Assembly (NCBI RefSeq): GCF_002925905.1
Contig: NZ_PRDB01000023.1
Location: forward strand, 1 to 39,098
Reading direction: 5' to 3'
Source of the DNA: Klebsiella michiganensis
GTDB lineage: Bacteria; Pseudomonadota; Gammaproteobacteria; Enterobacterales; Enterobacteriaceae
DNA length: 39,098 bases
Shown in pieces: positions 10,731 through 19,284 of this stretch; the stretch's first letter is position 1, and every line of letters begins with the position of its first letter. The position numbers and the translations under genes were made by a program. A model generated the notes under the pieces. It was not told the DNA's origin. It did not search any database and saw only the letters and a program-made list of their open reading frames with translations.

Positions 10731-13349
10731 TCATTGTTGAGCCATCGCCGGTTCTGCCGAGAGTGTCGCCGCTGCGCGTTCCGGACGGCGCGGAATAAAC
10801 GAGACAAACCAGGCCACCAGCATGGTGAGCGAGCGGAAAATAACCTTCACCGACGGCGGAGAAAACTCCGCCAGGTGACGATATCCACGGAACCCCAGCT
10901 TCAGGATATCCAGCAGGCTTTCCATCGGCTTATCTTCCGGGAAGCTATCCTGCCAAAGCGCCCACGTATCTGCGCGGGCAAACGTACACTGTACAAAATC
11001 AATATGCTGTTGATTGCTTAACGGCAGCAGCTGTAGCCCGACCTCGCTGCCGTTGACCCGCGCGACCCGCACCGGGAAGGCGTACTCCTGCTGCCCGCGT
11101 TTCAGCAACAGCTTGACGTGCTGGCTTTCCAGCACCTGCGCCTCGCCGTGAATCTTGACCCCAAGGCCCCCGTCTGAGTAATCATGGACGGTACAGGAGA
11201 ACAGGTGCCCGTCATCGCGGGCAATCGCCGCCGGCATCGACATCTCCACGCGGTGCGATCGCCGCACCTGCTTGCTTTCAACCGAGACCGCCACCGCGCC
11301 GCCGAGAATAATCAGGTTATAGAACACCCAGATAATGCTCACCCAGACGGTCAGAATTTCGTTTTCCGGGCCGTACATAAAGCGCCAGATCCCCACCCCG
11401 ACGCCGACCAGGTTCAGCAGCACGAGATAGATATAGGGACGAGAGATTACCCAGTCGACGTACTCGTCCTCCACCAGTCCGCCTTTTGCCGTCACGTTGA
11501 ATTTGCCCTTATGCGGGTTAATCAACGCGACAAAGGTCGGCGGCGCGATATACCACGCCAGCACCGTTTCATAGATCTCGCTCCAGAAAGAGTGGCGGTA
11601 TTTGCCCTGAATCTTCGAGTTGGTCAGGCTGGCGTGAATCATATGCGGTAGCACGAACAGGGCGATCATCAGCGCTGGCGCATAGATGATATAGGCGTGC
11701 AGCAGCAGAAACGCCAGCGGCGCGGTCAGGAAGATCAGCCGCGGAATACCGGACAGAAAGTGCAGCATCGCGTTGACGTAGCAGATGCGCTGCGCCAGCT
11801 TCAGCCCTTTGCCAAACAAGGGGTTATCAAGGCGGAAAATTTGTACCATCCCGCGGGCCCAGCGGATGCGCTGGCCAATATGCGCCGACAGGCTCTCCGT
11901 CGCCAGACCGGCCGCCTGCGGGATACGCATGTAGGCTGAAGTGTGCCCGCGACGGTGCAGGCGCAGAGAAGTGTGGGCGTCTTCAGTCACCGTTTCCACG
12001 GCAATGCCGCCGATTTCATCCAGCGGGCCGCGGCGGATCACCGCGCAGGAGCCGCAGAAGAAGGTCGCGTCCCACATGTCGTTCCCGTCCTGCACCAGGC
12101 CATAAAACAGCGTGCCTTCGTTCGGCGTTTTGCGGAATCGTCCCAGGTTGCGCTCAAACGGGTCCGGGGAGAAGAAGTGGTGCGGCGTCTGCATCATCGC
12201 CAACTCTTTCTCTTTCAGGAACCAGCCCATGGTCATCTGCAGGAACGAGCGGGTCGGCACGTGGTCGCAGTCAAAAATCGACACGAACTCGCCCTTGGCG
12301 TACTTCAGGGCGTTGTTGATATTCCCGGCTTTCGCGTGTTCGTGGGTGGTGCGGGCGATGTAGTGCACCCCGACGTCTTTGGCGAACTGGCGGAACTCTT
12401 CGCGCCCGCCGTCGTCGAGGATCCAGATATTGAGCTTGTCCTTCGGCCAGTCGATCCCCTGGGAAGCGTAAATGGTGTTTTTCACCACGTTGAGGTCTTC
12501 GTTGTAGGTCGGCACGAAAATATCGACCGTCGGCCACTGCGCCATATCCTCCGGCAGCGGGACCGGCTGACGGTTCAGCGGCCAGACGACCTGGAAATAC
12601 CCCAGCACCAGCACCACCCAGGCGTAGGTTTCGGCGAACAGCAGAATTATCCCGCACACGAGGCTCACGGGATCATCCCAGTTGAGTGTCGAGGTGTAGC
12701 GCCACCAGATGTAGCGGCAGGAGACGGTCAGCGACAGCACGATCAGCATCAGGGCCGAAAAGCGTCCCGGAATGCGGCGCACCAGCAGCGCCACGCCCCA
12801 CAGCAGCAGCAGGAAAATAAACTGCGAGAGCGGGTTAAACGGCTGGGTAATACAGAGCAGCGCGAGGATTAGCGAGAAAAAGGTTATCGTGCCCAGAATA
12901 AACCGCCGCAGCTTTGGCGACAGGTGAGCCAGCTCTTTATGCTTATCCAGATGACCGGTGCGGGCGTTAACCTTTTCCGGCAGCTTTTCCAGCCACTGGG
13001 CATAGCGCCCCTGAACGCCTTCCAGCGCCGCCAGCGAACGCCAGTTGATCTTTTTATCCGGCTCCGGCACCCGCGTCGCCAGCAGCCACACGCACTGCAG
13101 CAGGTAGCGAATCGGGTCCAGTGGGCGCGGCCGATGCGGATTAATATGCGGGAAAAACTCGCCGTGACGTTCGCGAATAGCCTGCCAGCGCGGCGTTTCC
13201 AGCGGCATAAACGCCCATGCCAGAGATGCCCACAGGCAGCCCAGCGCGGCCGACAGCCACGACGCGCCGTGCTGGCGATAGTCGCGATAGCGCTCGTTCA
13301 GCCGTTTCCCGACCGGCGGCGCCAGCAGTAAGGTGCTCAGGCGAATCAT
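10731..13349 (-). CDS. bcsA: BcsA (operon I), c-di-GMP-activated cellulose synthase catalytic subunit
   Basis: Inner-membrane GT2 processive synthase that polymerises UDP-glucose and translocates the chain. The ATG at 13349 overlaps the bcsQ stop (ATGA) and gives 872 residues, equal to E. coli; upstream codons in the same frame are bcsQ sequence in another frame. Catalytic motifs: DDG 312-314, DCD 360-362, FFCGS 430-434, TED 455-457 and QRIRW 493-497. Multiple membrane helices flank the GT domain. A C-terminal PilZ domain carries the RxxxR (R695-R699) and DxSxxG (722-727) c-di-GMP motifs. All key residues are present, so it is predicted active. Confidence 0.97.
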   Translation of the reverse strand: MIRLSTLLLAPPVGKRLNERYRDYRQHGASWLSAALGCLWASLAWAFMPLETPRWQAIRERHGEFFPHINPHRPRPLDPIRYLLQCVWLLATRVPEPDKKINWRSLAALEGVQGRYAQWLEKLPEKVNARTGHLDKHKELAHLSPKLRRFILGTITFFSLILALLCITQPFNPLSQFIFLLLLWGVALLVRRIPGRFSALMLIVLSLTVSCRYIWWRYTSTLNWDDPVSLVCGIILLFAETYAWVVLVLGYFQVVWPLNRQPVPLPEDMAQWPTVDIFVPTYNEDLNVVKNTIYASQGIDWPKDKLNIWILDDGGREEFRQFAKDVGVHYIARTTHEHAKAGNINNALKYAKGEFVSIFDCDHVPTRSFLQMTMGWFLKEKELAMMQTPHHFFSPDPFERNLGRFRKTPNEGTLFYGLVQDGNDMWDATFFCGSCAVIRRGPLDEIGGIAVETVTEDAHTSLRLHRRGHTSAYMRIPQAAGLATESLSAHIGQRIRWARGMVQIFRLDNPLFGKGLKLAQRICYVNAMLHFLSGIPRLIFLTAPLAFLLLHAYIIYAPALMIALFVLPHMIHASLTNSKIQGKYRHSFWSEIYETVLAWYIAPPTFVALINPHKGKFNVTAKGGLVEDEYVDWVISRPYIYLVLLNLVGVGVGIWRFMYGPENEILTVWVSIIWVFYNLIILGGAVAVSVESKQVRRSHRVEMSMPAAIARDDGHLFSCTVHDYSDGGLGVKIHGEAQVLESQHVKLLLKRGQQEYAFPVRVARVNGSEVGLQLLPLSNQQHIDFVQCTFARADTWALWQDSFPEDKPMESLLDILKLGFRGYRHLAEFSPPSVKVIFRSLTMLVAWFVSFIPRRPERAAATLSAEPAMAQQ

Positions 13350-14083
13350 TCCGCCCCCTTCCCGGCGTAGTGCAGCAGACACCAGTTGGCCAGCGTCAGT
13401 ATCTCCTCCGCCGCCAGAGAGTCCTGCCGGTACTCGCCGAGCGGCTGCTTCGCCGCCAGACACTCCGCCATCGCCTCATCACGATGGATAGTCACCGGCA
13501 GAATGCGGCGCTGGCTCTCCAGCCACAGCTGATACAAATCCTCCTGCAGCTGGCTGCCGACGCGCAGATCGTTAATCAAAATATCGCTATTGACCGGCAG
13601 CGCCTGCTGATGCAGGCGAATATGGCTGTTGCCGTCCGGATGCACGATGACCAGCGTGCGGTCGCAGACGTCAATGAGGGAGCGGGTCAGCGGCGAGTAA
13701 CCGTCCGGCAGGTCAATCAGCAGCCAGCGGTGATCGCCCTGCTGATGGAGCTTCTGCACCATCCCGGCCATCGGCGCCAGCGTCGGCTGAAGCTGGTCAA
13801 TGTTCGCGCGCTCGCCCGGCGTCAGCTGACCAAAGGGCAAAAGATCGATATGCGAGGTGTAGCGCAGACCGGCGTCGCGCCAGTCGCTGCCGTCGATCGT
13901 GGCGCGCGCCCAGCCCGCTTTGTGGCTGAAATCGACGTTGAAAAAAAAGCGCAACATGTTGTCCGGGCTGGCGTCCACCACCAGTACGGTTTCACCGAGT
14001 AATTGCAGCGCCCAGGCCAGCGCAGCGGTAATCGACGTGGTGCCGGTACCGCCGCGCACGCCCTGTAATCCCAGAATCGCCAT
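13346..14083 (-). CDS. bcsQ: BcsQ (operon I), MinD/ParA-like ATPase
   Basis: SIMIBI-class ATPase needed for polar placement and assembly of the cellulose synthase. 245 residues. The P-loop reads GVRGGTGTTSITAAL: it lacks the signature lysine and the usual K-T of KGGVGKT, as I recall also for E. coli BcsQ (GGVGTT). LVVDASPDN resembles a switch I segment and LLIDLPDGYSP resembles Walker B. Codon 6 is a sense codon, so the early stop known from some E. coli K-12 laboratory strains is not present. It lies 11 bases after bcsR and overlaps bcsA by four bases. Confidence 0.93.
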   Translation of the reverse strand: MAILGLQGVRGGTGTTSITAALAWALQLLGETVLVVDASPDNMLRFFFNVDFSHKAGWARATIDGSDWRDAGLRYTSHIDLLPFGQLTPGERANIDQLQPTLAPMAGMVQKLHQQGDHRWLLIDLPDGYSPLTRSLIDVCDRTLVIVHPDGNSHIRLHQQALPVNSDILINDLRVGSQLQEDLYQLWLESQRRILPVTIHRDEAMAECLAAKQPLGEYRQDSLAAEEILTLANWCLLHYAGKGAE

Positions 14084-14094
14084 CGACGGCTTCC

Positions 14095-14283
14095 TTACTT
14101 TTTCTCTGCTAATTCAGCCAGTAATGGCCAGCGTTTTAGCGCCGCGGTTAACTGCTCGCGTCGGGAAATATCGTGGTAGTGAATATCAGGCAGGGAAAAT
14201 GCCCGGCTTAACGCCAGGAAATCATTTTGAAACGTGTAGCCCAAAGTCGCATCGGTGGGTACAGCAGGCTCTTTTGCTGGCAT
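14095..14283 (-). CDS. bcsR: BcsR, small accessory protein of cellulose synthase
   Basis: 62-residue product from the ATG at 14283 (MPAKEPAVPTDATLGYTFQN), the same length as E. coli BcsR (YhjR). The block AFSLPDIHYHDISRREQL and the ending ALKRWPLLAELAEKK are typical of the family. BcsR binds BcsQ and stabilises it in the synthase complex in E. coli. A longer frame from a TTG at 14307 is possible but lacks family support. First gene of the minus-strand operon, divergent from bcsE. Confidence 0.92.
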   Translation of the reverse strand: MPAKEPAVPTDATLGYTFQNDFLALSRAFSLPDIHYHDISRREQLTAALKRWPLLAELAEKK

Positions 14284-14347
14284 TTCTCTGTCCGTTGGAA
14301 AATACAATAAATTAAACCGAGAGGCGTAAGATCATCCTTAAAATATG

Positions 14348-14376
14348 TTTACATGCTAAAACTGATGTCCTTTAAT
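14348..14376 (+). promoter_or_regulatory. Putative sigma70 promoter for bcsEFG
   Basis: In the divergent bcsR/bcsE gap, TTTACA (14348-14353) is separated by 17 bases from TTTAAT (14371-14376), predicting a start near 14383 and a leader of about 68 bases. No convincing match was found for the opposing bcsR promoter in the same AT-rich stretch. Confidence 0.4.
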
Positions 14377-14450
14377 TTCAATGTTAGGTTTACTCTGACG
14401 CTTTCGCTAGTAAACTAATCAAGTGTAAATCAAGTCTCACGAGGGACGCC

Positions 14451-16007
14451 GTGGATATCGTATATTCTTTGGGTATTTCATCATTATGGGACGAAGTACG
14501 CCATATGCCCGTGGGTGGAGTATGGTGGCTGAATGTCGACCGCTATGCCGACGCGGTAAGCCTGCTCAACCATACGCTGGCGGCCCAGGATAAACAGAGC
14601 CAGGTTGCGGCGATAGTCATGGGTGATAACCCAAATAAAATCATTGAACTAGAGAAAAATTGCGGGCCAGAAAAGGTGGCGTTATTTAGCATGCCGAACC
14701 GTGCTGAGGGGCTGCAAGAAATGCACCGCGATTTAGTTTGTTCCCTCGAACCTGGCAATTATTTGTTTATTCTGCTATGCGCTGAAAATGCCTGGCAGAA
14801 TATAAAAAGCGATGATTTATGCAATTGGGTTGAGAAATCGTATCGATGGACTAATTATCATCGTTGTTCATTACTAGTACTTAATTCCGGGCACGATATC
14901 GATAAGCAACTCTCCCCTTTATTACGCGAGTACCGTTCGCTTTCCGGCCTGGCAAGTATTCGTTACCAGGGGGATAACCACCTGTTCGATATCGCCTGGT
15001 GGGGGAGTGAAAAAGGCATCAGCGCCCGGCAGCAGCTCATTGTTCTTCAGGATGAAAACGGCTGGCGGCTGGCACAGGATGAAGAAACGGTGGTGCAACC
15101 GCGCAGCGACGAAAAAGTCATTCTTAGCAATCTGCGCGTACTGGAAGGTGCCCCCGCGCTATCCGAATACTGGACGCTGTTCGATACCAACGACGCCGTT
15201 TTCAACGCCGGGAGGATGGCGCAGGCGGCAACGCTGATCTTCTCCATTACCCAGAACGAACAGATTGAACAGCTGGGACGCTATATCCATACCCTGCGCC
15301 GCCAGCGCGGCAGCGCGTTAAAAATCGTCGTCCGCGAGCAAACGCCGAGCCTGCGCGCCACCGATGAACGCCTGCTGCTGAGCAGCGGCGCCAATATGGT
15401 TATTCCCAGCGGCGCGCCGTTATCCCGCTGCCTCACGCTTATAGAAAGCGTTCAAAAACAGCAGTTTACTCGCCATATCCCGGAAGATTTTAATACTCTG
15501 CTGACCTGGAGCCAGCCGCTAAAACTGCGCGGCTACCAGAAATGGGGGGACTTCTGCGAAGCGGTGCACAATATTATGGCCAACACCATGCTGCCCGCCG
15601 ATGGCAAAGGCGTAATGGTGGCGCTGCGCCCGGCGCCCGGCCTGCGCGTAGAGCAGGCGCTGACGCTGTGTAAGCCCAACCGTATGGGCGACATTATGAC
15701 CATCGGCAACAACCGCCTGGTGCTGTTTCTGTCATTTTGCCGGGTGAACGACCTGGATACCGCGTTAAACCATATTTTCCCTTTACCAACCGGCGATATT
15801 TTTTCTAACCGTATGATTTGGTTTGAAGATAAGCAAATAACGGCTGAAATCATGCAGATGCGCGGGATTCTGCCGGAGAACTGGAACACGCCGCTGCCCA
15901 TTTCGCTTGGCAAAAATGAAACCATCAACGCCACCCATGACGGGCGAAGCTGGCGGCGCAACCCCGAGGCGCACCGTCTGTCCATTGATGGGGAGCCAAC
16001 CTTATGA
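14451..16007 (+). CDS. bcsE: BcsE, c-di-GMP-binding regulator of cellulose secretion
   Basis: 518 residues (about 523 in E. coli), starting at GTG 14451 behind a strong GAGGGA Shine-Dalgarno. BcsE binds c-di-GMP through a GIL (GGDEF I-site like) domain and boosts synthase activity through BcsF and BcsQ/BcsR. The RxxD I-site is visible as RMGD at residues 411-414 within [12 protein letters not shown]. The first third is more AT-rich than neighbouring genes. It overlaps bcsF by four bases (ATGA), so bcsEFG is one translational unit. Confidence 0.95.
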   Translation: MDIVYSLGISSLWDEVRHMPVGGVWWLNVDRYADAVSLLNHTLAAQDKQSQVAAIVMGDNPNKIIELEKNCGPEKVALFSMPNRAEGLQEMHRDLVCSLEPGNYLFILLCAENAWQNIKSDDLCNWVEKSYRWTNYHRCSLLVLNSGHDIDKQLSPLLREYRSLSGLASIRYQGDNHLFDIAWWGSEKGISARQQLIVLQDENGWRLAQDEETVVQPRSDEKVILSNLRVLEGAPALSEYWTLFDTNDAVFNAGRMAQAATLIFSITQNEQIEQLGRYIHTLRRQRGSALKIVVREQTPSLRATDERLLLSSGANMVIPSGAPLSRCLTLIESVQKQQFTRHIPEDFNTLLTWSQPLKLRGYQKWGDFCEAVHNIMANTMLPADGKGVMVALRPAPGLRVEQALTLCKPNRMGDIMTIGNNRLVLFLSFCRVNDLDTALNHIFPLPTGDIFSNRMIWFEDKQITAEIMQMRGILPENWNTPLPISLGKNETINATHDGRSWRRNPEAHRLSIDGEPTL

Positions 16008-16201
16008 TGTCTATCGCCGATATTATTCAGCTGGTCGTCCTGTGCGCCCTGCTGTTCTTCCCGCTGGGATACCTGACGCGCCACTACCAGCGGCGTATTC
16101 GCACCACATTAAGACTGATGTTCTTTAAACCCCGTTATGTCAAACCGGCTGGCGTGCTGCGCCGGGAAGCGACATCCAGGCAAGGCAAATCAACGAAATG
16201 A
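16004..16201 (+). CDS. bcsF: BcsF, single-pass membrane anchor for BcsE
   Basis: 65 residues with one hydrophobic helix near residues 5-24 ([20 protein letters not shown]), then a basic segment [20 protein letters not shown] that is typical of the family. In E. coli BcsF recruits BcsE to the inner-membrane synthase. It overlaps both bcsE and bcsG by four bases. A second in-frame ATG follows the first (MMSI), as in E. coli. Confidence 0.93.
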   Translation: MMSIADIIQLVVLCALLFFPLGYLTRHYQRRIRTTLRLMFFKPRYVKPAGVLRREATSRQGKSTK

Positions 16202-17874
16202 CCAAACCCAAAACACCCACCGCGTCGCTTCCGCTTTGGCGGTACTGGCGAGGCTTATCTGGCTGGAACTTCTACTTTCTGGTGAAGTTCGCATTGCTAT
16301 GGGGCGGATACCTCAATTTTCATCCCATGTTAAACCTGGTGTTTCTGGCCTTCCTGCTGGTGCCAATTCCGCAGTATAAGCTGCACCGTATCCGCCACTG
16401 GATAGCAATCCCGCTGGGTTTTATGTTGTTCTGGCACGACACCTGGCTGCCCGGCCCGGAAAGCATTGCCAGCCAGGGCTCGCAGATTGCCGGTTTTAGC
16501 GCCGACTATATCTGGGATCTGGTGACCCGCTTTATTAACTGGAATATGGTCGGCGCGTTCTTCGTGCTGCTGGTCCTGTGGCTGTTTATCAGCCAGTGGC
16601 TACGAGTGACGGTTTTCGTCTCGGCGATCGTGGTCTGGCTGGTGGTCAGTCCGCTGCTGCCCTCTTTCAGCCTTTGGCCGGCAGGTCAGCCGACGACCGC
16701 GGCGGCGAACACCGCCGTTAATACGGCCGGCGGAACGGCCATCGCGACCAATACTGCGCCGGCGAATAACGATATTCCGCCGCAGACCGAGCCGCCGACG
16801 TCGGCCAATCTCACCAACTGGCTGAATGCCTTTTACGCTTCTGAGCAAAAACGTAAAACCACTTTCCCGGATGCGCTTCCGGCCGATGCCCAGCCGTTTG
16901 ATGTGCTGATAATCAACATCTGCTCGCTCTCATGGTCGGATATTGAAGCGGCCGGGCTGATGGATCATCCGCTGTGGAAGCATTTCGACCTGCTGTTCAA
17001 AAACTTTAACTCGGCGACCTCTTACAGCGGGCCGGCGGCGGCGCGTCTGCTGCGCGCCAGCTGCGGCCAGCTCTCTCATGCGAACCTTTATCAGCCATCG
17101 GGCAGCGAATGCTATCTGTTTGAAAACCTGGCGAAGCTGGGCTTCACCCAGCAGCTGATGCTCGGCCACAACGGTATCTTCGGCGACTTCCTGAAGGAGC
17201 TTCGCTCGCTGGGCGGGATCCAGAGCCCGCTGATGGATCAAAGCGGCCTGCCGGTCATTCTGCAGGGCTTTGACGGCTCTCCGGTCTATGACGACCAGGC
17301 GACGCTGAACCGCTGGCTGCAGTCGCTGGATAAGCTGAATACGCCGCGCACGGCGACCTTCTACAACACGCTGCCGCTGCATGACGGTAACCACTATCCG
17401 GGCCAGAGCAAAACCGCGGACTATAAAGCCCGTGCGCAGAAGTTCTTCGATGAGCTGGATAATTTCTTCACCGAACTGGAGAAATCGGGGCGTAAGGTGC
17501 TGGTCATCGTCGTACCGGAACACGGTGCGGCATTGAAAGGCGACAAAATGCAGGTTTCCGGCCTGCGCGATATTCCCAGCCCATCCATTACCAACGTACC
17601 GGCGGCGGTGAAATTTTTCGGCATTAAGGCAAGACACCCCGATGCGCCGATTATCATTAACCAGCCAAGCAGCTACCTGGCGATTTCTGAGCTGGTGGTC
17701 CGCGCCCTCGACGGCAAGATGTTTGACGAAAACGACATCAACTGGCAGCAGTATATTGCCAACCTGCCGCAGAGCGCGGCGGTGTCGGAAAACTCCAACG
17801 CCATCGTCATTCAATACCAGGGGAAACCGTATGTTCAGCTGAACGGCGGCAGTTGGGTCCCTTATCCGCAATAA
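16198..17874 (+). CDS. bcsG: BcsG, cellulose phosphoethanolamine transferase
   Basis: 558 residues (E. coli 559). Inner-membrane enzyme of the alkaline phosphatase superfamily that transfers phosphoethanolamine from phosphatidylethanolamine to cellulose. Five N-terminal membrane helices (about residues 23-158) precede a low-complexity Ala/Thr/Asn linker (165-195). In the catalytic domain C242, nucleophile S277 (in [12 protein letters not shown]), H395, E441 and H442 (in [12 protein letters not shown]) correspond to E. coli C243, S278, H396, E442 and H443. Its presence marks operon I as the E. coli (type II) system. Stop at 17874, directly before the LDR array. Confidence 0.95.
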   Translation: MTKPKTPTASLPLWRYWRGLSGWNFYFLVKFALLWGGYLNFHPMLNLVFLAFLLVPIPQYKLHRIRHWIAIPLGFMLFWHDTWLPGPESIASQGSQIAGFSADYIWDLVTRFINWNMVGAFFVLLVLWLFISQWLRVTVFVSAIVVWLVVSPLLPSFSLWPAGQPTTAAANTAVNTAGGTAIATNTAPANNDIPPQTEPPTSANLTNWLNAFYASEQKRKTTFPDALPADAQPFDVLIINICSLSWSDIEAAGLMDHPLWKHFDLLFKNFNSATSYSGPAAARLLRASCGQLSHANLYQPSGSECYLFENLAKLGFTQQLMLGHNGIFGDFLKELRSLGGIQSPLMDQSGLPVILQGFDGSPVYDDQATLNRWLQSLDKLNTPRTATFYNTLPLHDGNHYPGQSKTADYKARAQKFFDELDNFFTELEKSGRKVLVIVVPEHGAALKGDKMQVSGLRDIPSPSITNVPAAVKFFGIKARHPDAPIIINQPSSYLAISELVVRALDGKMFDENDINWQQYIANLPQSAAVSENSNAIVIQYQGKPYVQLNGGSWVPYPQ

Positions 17875-17877
17875 ACG

Positions 17878-17908
17878 AAAAAGGCCGCAGGATGTTACCC
17901 CTGCGGCC
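17878..17908 (-). terminator. Rho-independent terminator of ldr copy 1
   Basis: On the minus strand GGCCGCAGG pairs perfectly with CCTGCGGCC around an eight-base loop, followed by TTTTT. It ends the copy 1 toxin mRNA; it has no T-run on the plus strand and so is weak as a bcsG terminator. Confidence 0.85.
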
Positions 17909-17957
17909 CCGTTCGGGCGCATGCTGCCACTAAGGCAGGCAGATACCCACCGGCCGG

Positions 17958-18065
17958 CTACTTCCGGTTATCCATCCGGCTCACGATAATGCTGACCAGA
18001 ATGCCAGCAATCACCGGAGCCGCCAGATCGTCCCACAGCAGCAGGCCCAACTGAGCGAGCGTCAT
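17958..18065 (-). CDS. ldr: Ldr-family type I toxin peptide, copy 1
   Basis: 35 residues: MTLAQLGLLLWDDLAAPVIA then GILVSIIVSRMDNRK. This matches the E. coli Ldr pattern (MTFAQLGMAFWHDLAAPVIA followed by a short hydrophobic helix and a basic end). Ldr peptides insert into the inner membrane and stop growth when over-produced. AAGGCGG before the ATG is a good ribosome site. An in-frame upstream extension to 131 codons exists in this copy but is broken by a stop in copy 2, so translation most likely begins here. The only residue difference from copies 2 and 3 is L9 (V in the others). Confidence 0.9.
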   Translation of the reverse strand: MTLAQLGLLLWDDLAAPVIAGILVSIIVSRMDNRK

Positions 18066-18112
18066 ACAGCCGCCTTGTTGCAATGGCAACCGTTCGCGGC
18101 TATTCTCGAATT

Positions 18113-18184
18113 GTTGAGGTTCGAGATTAGCCCCCGATACGTTGCCAGGTTGATACCAAACAACGTGCGGGGGATTTCTCTTTC
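18113..18184 (+). ncRNA. rdl: Rdl antisense RNA, copy 1
   Basis: Promoter TTGCAA (18078-18083), a 17-base spacer and TATTCT (18101-18106) predict a start near 18113. The RNA ends in a hairpin of CCCCCGATACGTTG with CAACGTGCGGGGG followed by ATTTCTCTTT. About 70 nt long, antisense to the ldr leader 48-118 bases before the toxin start, like E. coli Rdl RNAs that block toxin translation. Confidence 0.75.
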
Positions 18185-18355
18185 CAGCAACCCATCCATC
18201 GATGCCGCCGGGGTTCAAGCCCCCGCAACATTGCGCCTCACCGGGCGAGCCCGGCTTGCTGACGATTCTACTGGCCCGATCGGGTACCCGCACTCCGCCA
18301 TTACGCGCGGTGCGAGACGCATTCCAGGAAACTTTTTTGTTGCAGCAATACAACG

Positions 18356-18386
18356 AAAAAGGCCGCAGGTTGTTACCCCTGCGGCC
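18356..18386 (-). terminator. Rho-independent terminator of ldr copy 2
   Basis: Same nine-base-pair GGCCGCAGG/CCTGCGGCC stem as copy 1, followed on the minus strand by TTTTT. Confidence 0.85.
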
Positions 18387-18435
18387 CCGTTCGGGCGCAT
18401 GCTGCCACTAAGGCAGGCAGATACCCACCGGCCGG

Positions 18436-18543
18436 CTACTTCCGGTTATCCATCCGGCTCACGATAATGCTAACCAGAATGCCAGCAATCACCGGAGCCG
18501 CCAGATCGTCCCACAGCACCAGGCCCAACTGAGCGAGCGTCAT
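18436..18543 (-). CDS. ldr: Ldr-family type I toxin peptide, copy 2
   Basis: 35 residues, MTLAQLGLVLWDDLAAPVIA then GILVSIIVSRMDNRK, identical in protein to copy 3 although the valine codon at residue 24 differs (GTT against GTC). Same ribosome site AAGGCGG. The upstream leader in this frame is closed by a stop codon, which supports the short peptide as the product. Predicted membrane-acting toxin paired with the antisense RNA immediately upstream. Confidence 0.9.
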   Translation of the reverse strand: MTLAQLGLVLWDDLAAPVIAGILVSIIVSRMDNRK

Positions 18544-18590
18544 ACAGCCGCCTTGTTGCAATGGCAACCGTTCGCGGCTATCCTCGAATG

Positions 18591-18661
18591 GTCTAGATGC
18601 GAGGTTAGCCCCCGATACGTTGCCAGGTTTATACCAACAACGTGCGGGGGTTTTCTCTTTC
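18591..18661 (+). ncRNA. rdl: Rdl antisense RNA, copy 2
   Basis: Promoter TTGCAA (18556-18561), 17 bases, TATCCT (18579-18584). The terminal hairpin starts at 18608 (CCCCCGATACGTTG with CAACGTGCGGGGG) and ends in TTTTCTCTTT. Its 5' region (TGGTCTAGATG) differs from copies 1 and 3, suggesting self-specific pairing. Confidence 0.75.
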
Positions 18662-18831
18662 CAGCAACCATCTCTCTATGCCGCCGGGGTTCAAGCCCCC
18701 GCAACATTGCGCCTCACCGGGCGAGCCCGGCTTGCTGACGATTCTACTGGCCCGATCGGGTACCCGCACTCCGCCATTACGCGCGGTGCGAGACGCATTC
18801 CAGGAAACTTTTTTGTTGCAGCAATACAACG

Positions 18832-18862
18832 AAAAAGGCCGCAGGTTGTTACCCCTGCGGCC
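18832..18862 (-). terminator. Rho-independent terminator of ldr copy 3
   Basis: Same GGCCGCAGG/CCTGCGGCC stem followed on the minus strand by TTTTT. Confidence 0.85.
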
Positions 18863-18911
18863 CCGTTCGGGCGCATGCTGCCACTAAGGCAGGCAGATAC
18901 CCACCGCCCGG

Positions 18912-19019
18912 CTACTTCCGGTTATCCATCCGGCTCACGATAATGCTGACCAGAATGCCAGCAATCACCGGAGCCGCCAGATCGTCCCACAGCACCAGGC
19001 CCAACTGAGCGAGCGTCAT
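18912..19019 (-). CDS. ldr: Ldr-family type I toxin peptide, copy 3
   Basis: 35 residues with the same protein sequence as copy 2, preceded by the same AAGGCGG ribosome site. The repeat unit behind it is truncated near 19224, in the region where a toxin promoter would lie (candidate -10 TAGAAT on the minus strand in copies 1 and 2), so this copy may lack its native promoter or use sequence from the flank of operon II. Confidence 0.88.
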   Translation of the reverse strand: MTLAQLGLVLWDDLAAPVIAGILVSIIVSRMDNRK

Positions 19020-19066
19020 ACAGCCGCCTTGTTGCAATGGCAACCGTTCGCGGCTATCCTCAAATT

Positions 19067-19138
19067 GTTCAGGTTTGAGAGTAGCCCCCGATACGTTGCC
19101 AGGTTGATACCAAACAACGTGCGGGGGTTTTCTCTTTC
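19067..19138 (+). ncRNA. rdl: Rdl antisense RNA, copy 3
   Basis: Promoter TTGCAA (19032-19037), 17 bases, TATCCT (19055-19060). The terminal hairpin starts at 19084 and ends in TTTTCTCTTT. Antisense to the leader of ldr copy 3. Confidence 0.75.
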
Positions 19139-19284
19139 CAGCAACCAATTCATCTCTGCCGCCGGGGTTCAAGCCCCCGCAACATTGCGCCTCACCGGGC
19201 AAGCCCGGCTTGCCGACGATTCTACGGCGCCCTTCAGATTTCAGCACCCGGCTCGACTGCGTTATTCGAGGCGCATTCCATAGT

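Larger units (their letters stand above)
17875..19224. repeat. Three tandem long direct repeats (LDR) encoding ldr/rdl
   Basis: Nearly identical units follow one another with spacings of 478 and 476 bases, measured between the toxin stop codons at 17958, 18436 and 18912. The third unit loses identity after GACGATTCTAC near 19224 and is therefore truncated at its toxin-promoter side. Each unit holds, left to right, a minus-strand terminator, a 35-codon minus-strand toxin gene, a plus-strand antisense RNA and a GC-rich leader. E. coli has such LDRs, with one (ldrD) at this same chromosomal position after bcsG. Confidence 0.92.

Noticed and set aside
17958..18353. 131-residue frame that ends in the Ldr copy 1 sequence
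   Set aside because: The upstream part is closed by stops or shifted in the second and third repeats, so it is an accident of leader sequence; only the 35-residue ends are conserved.
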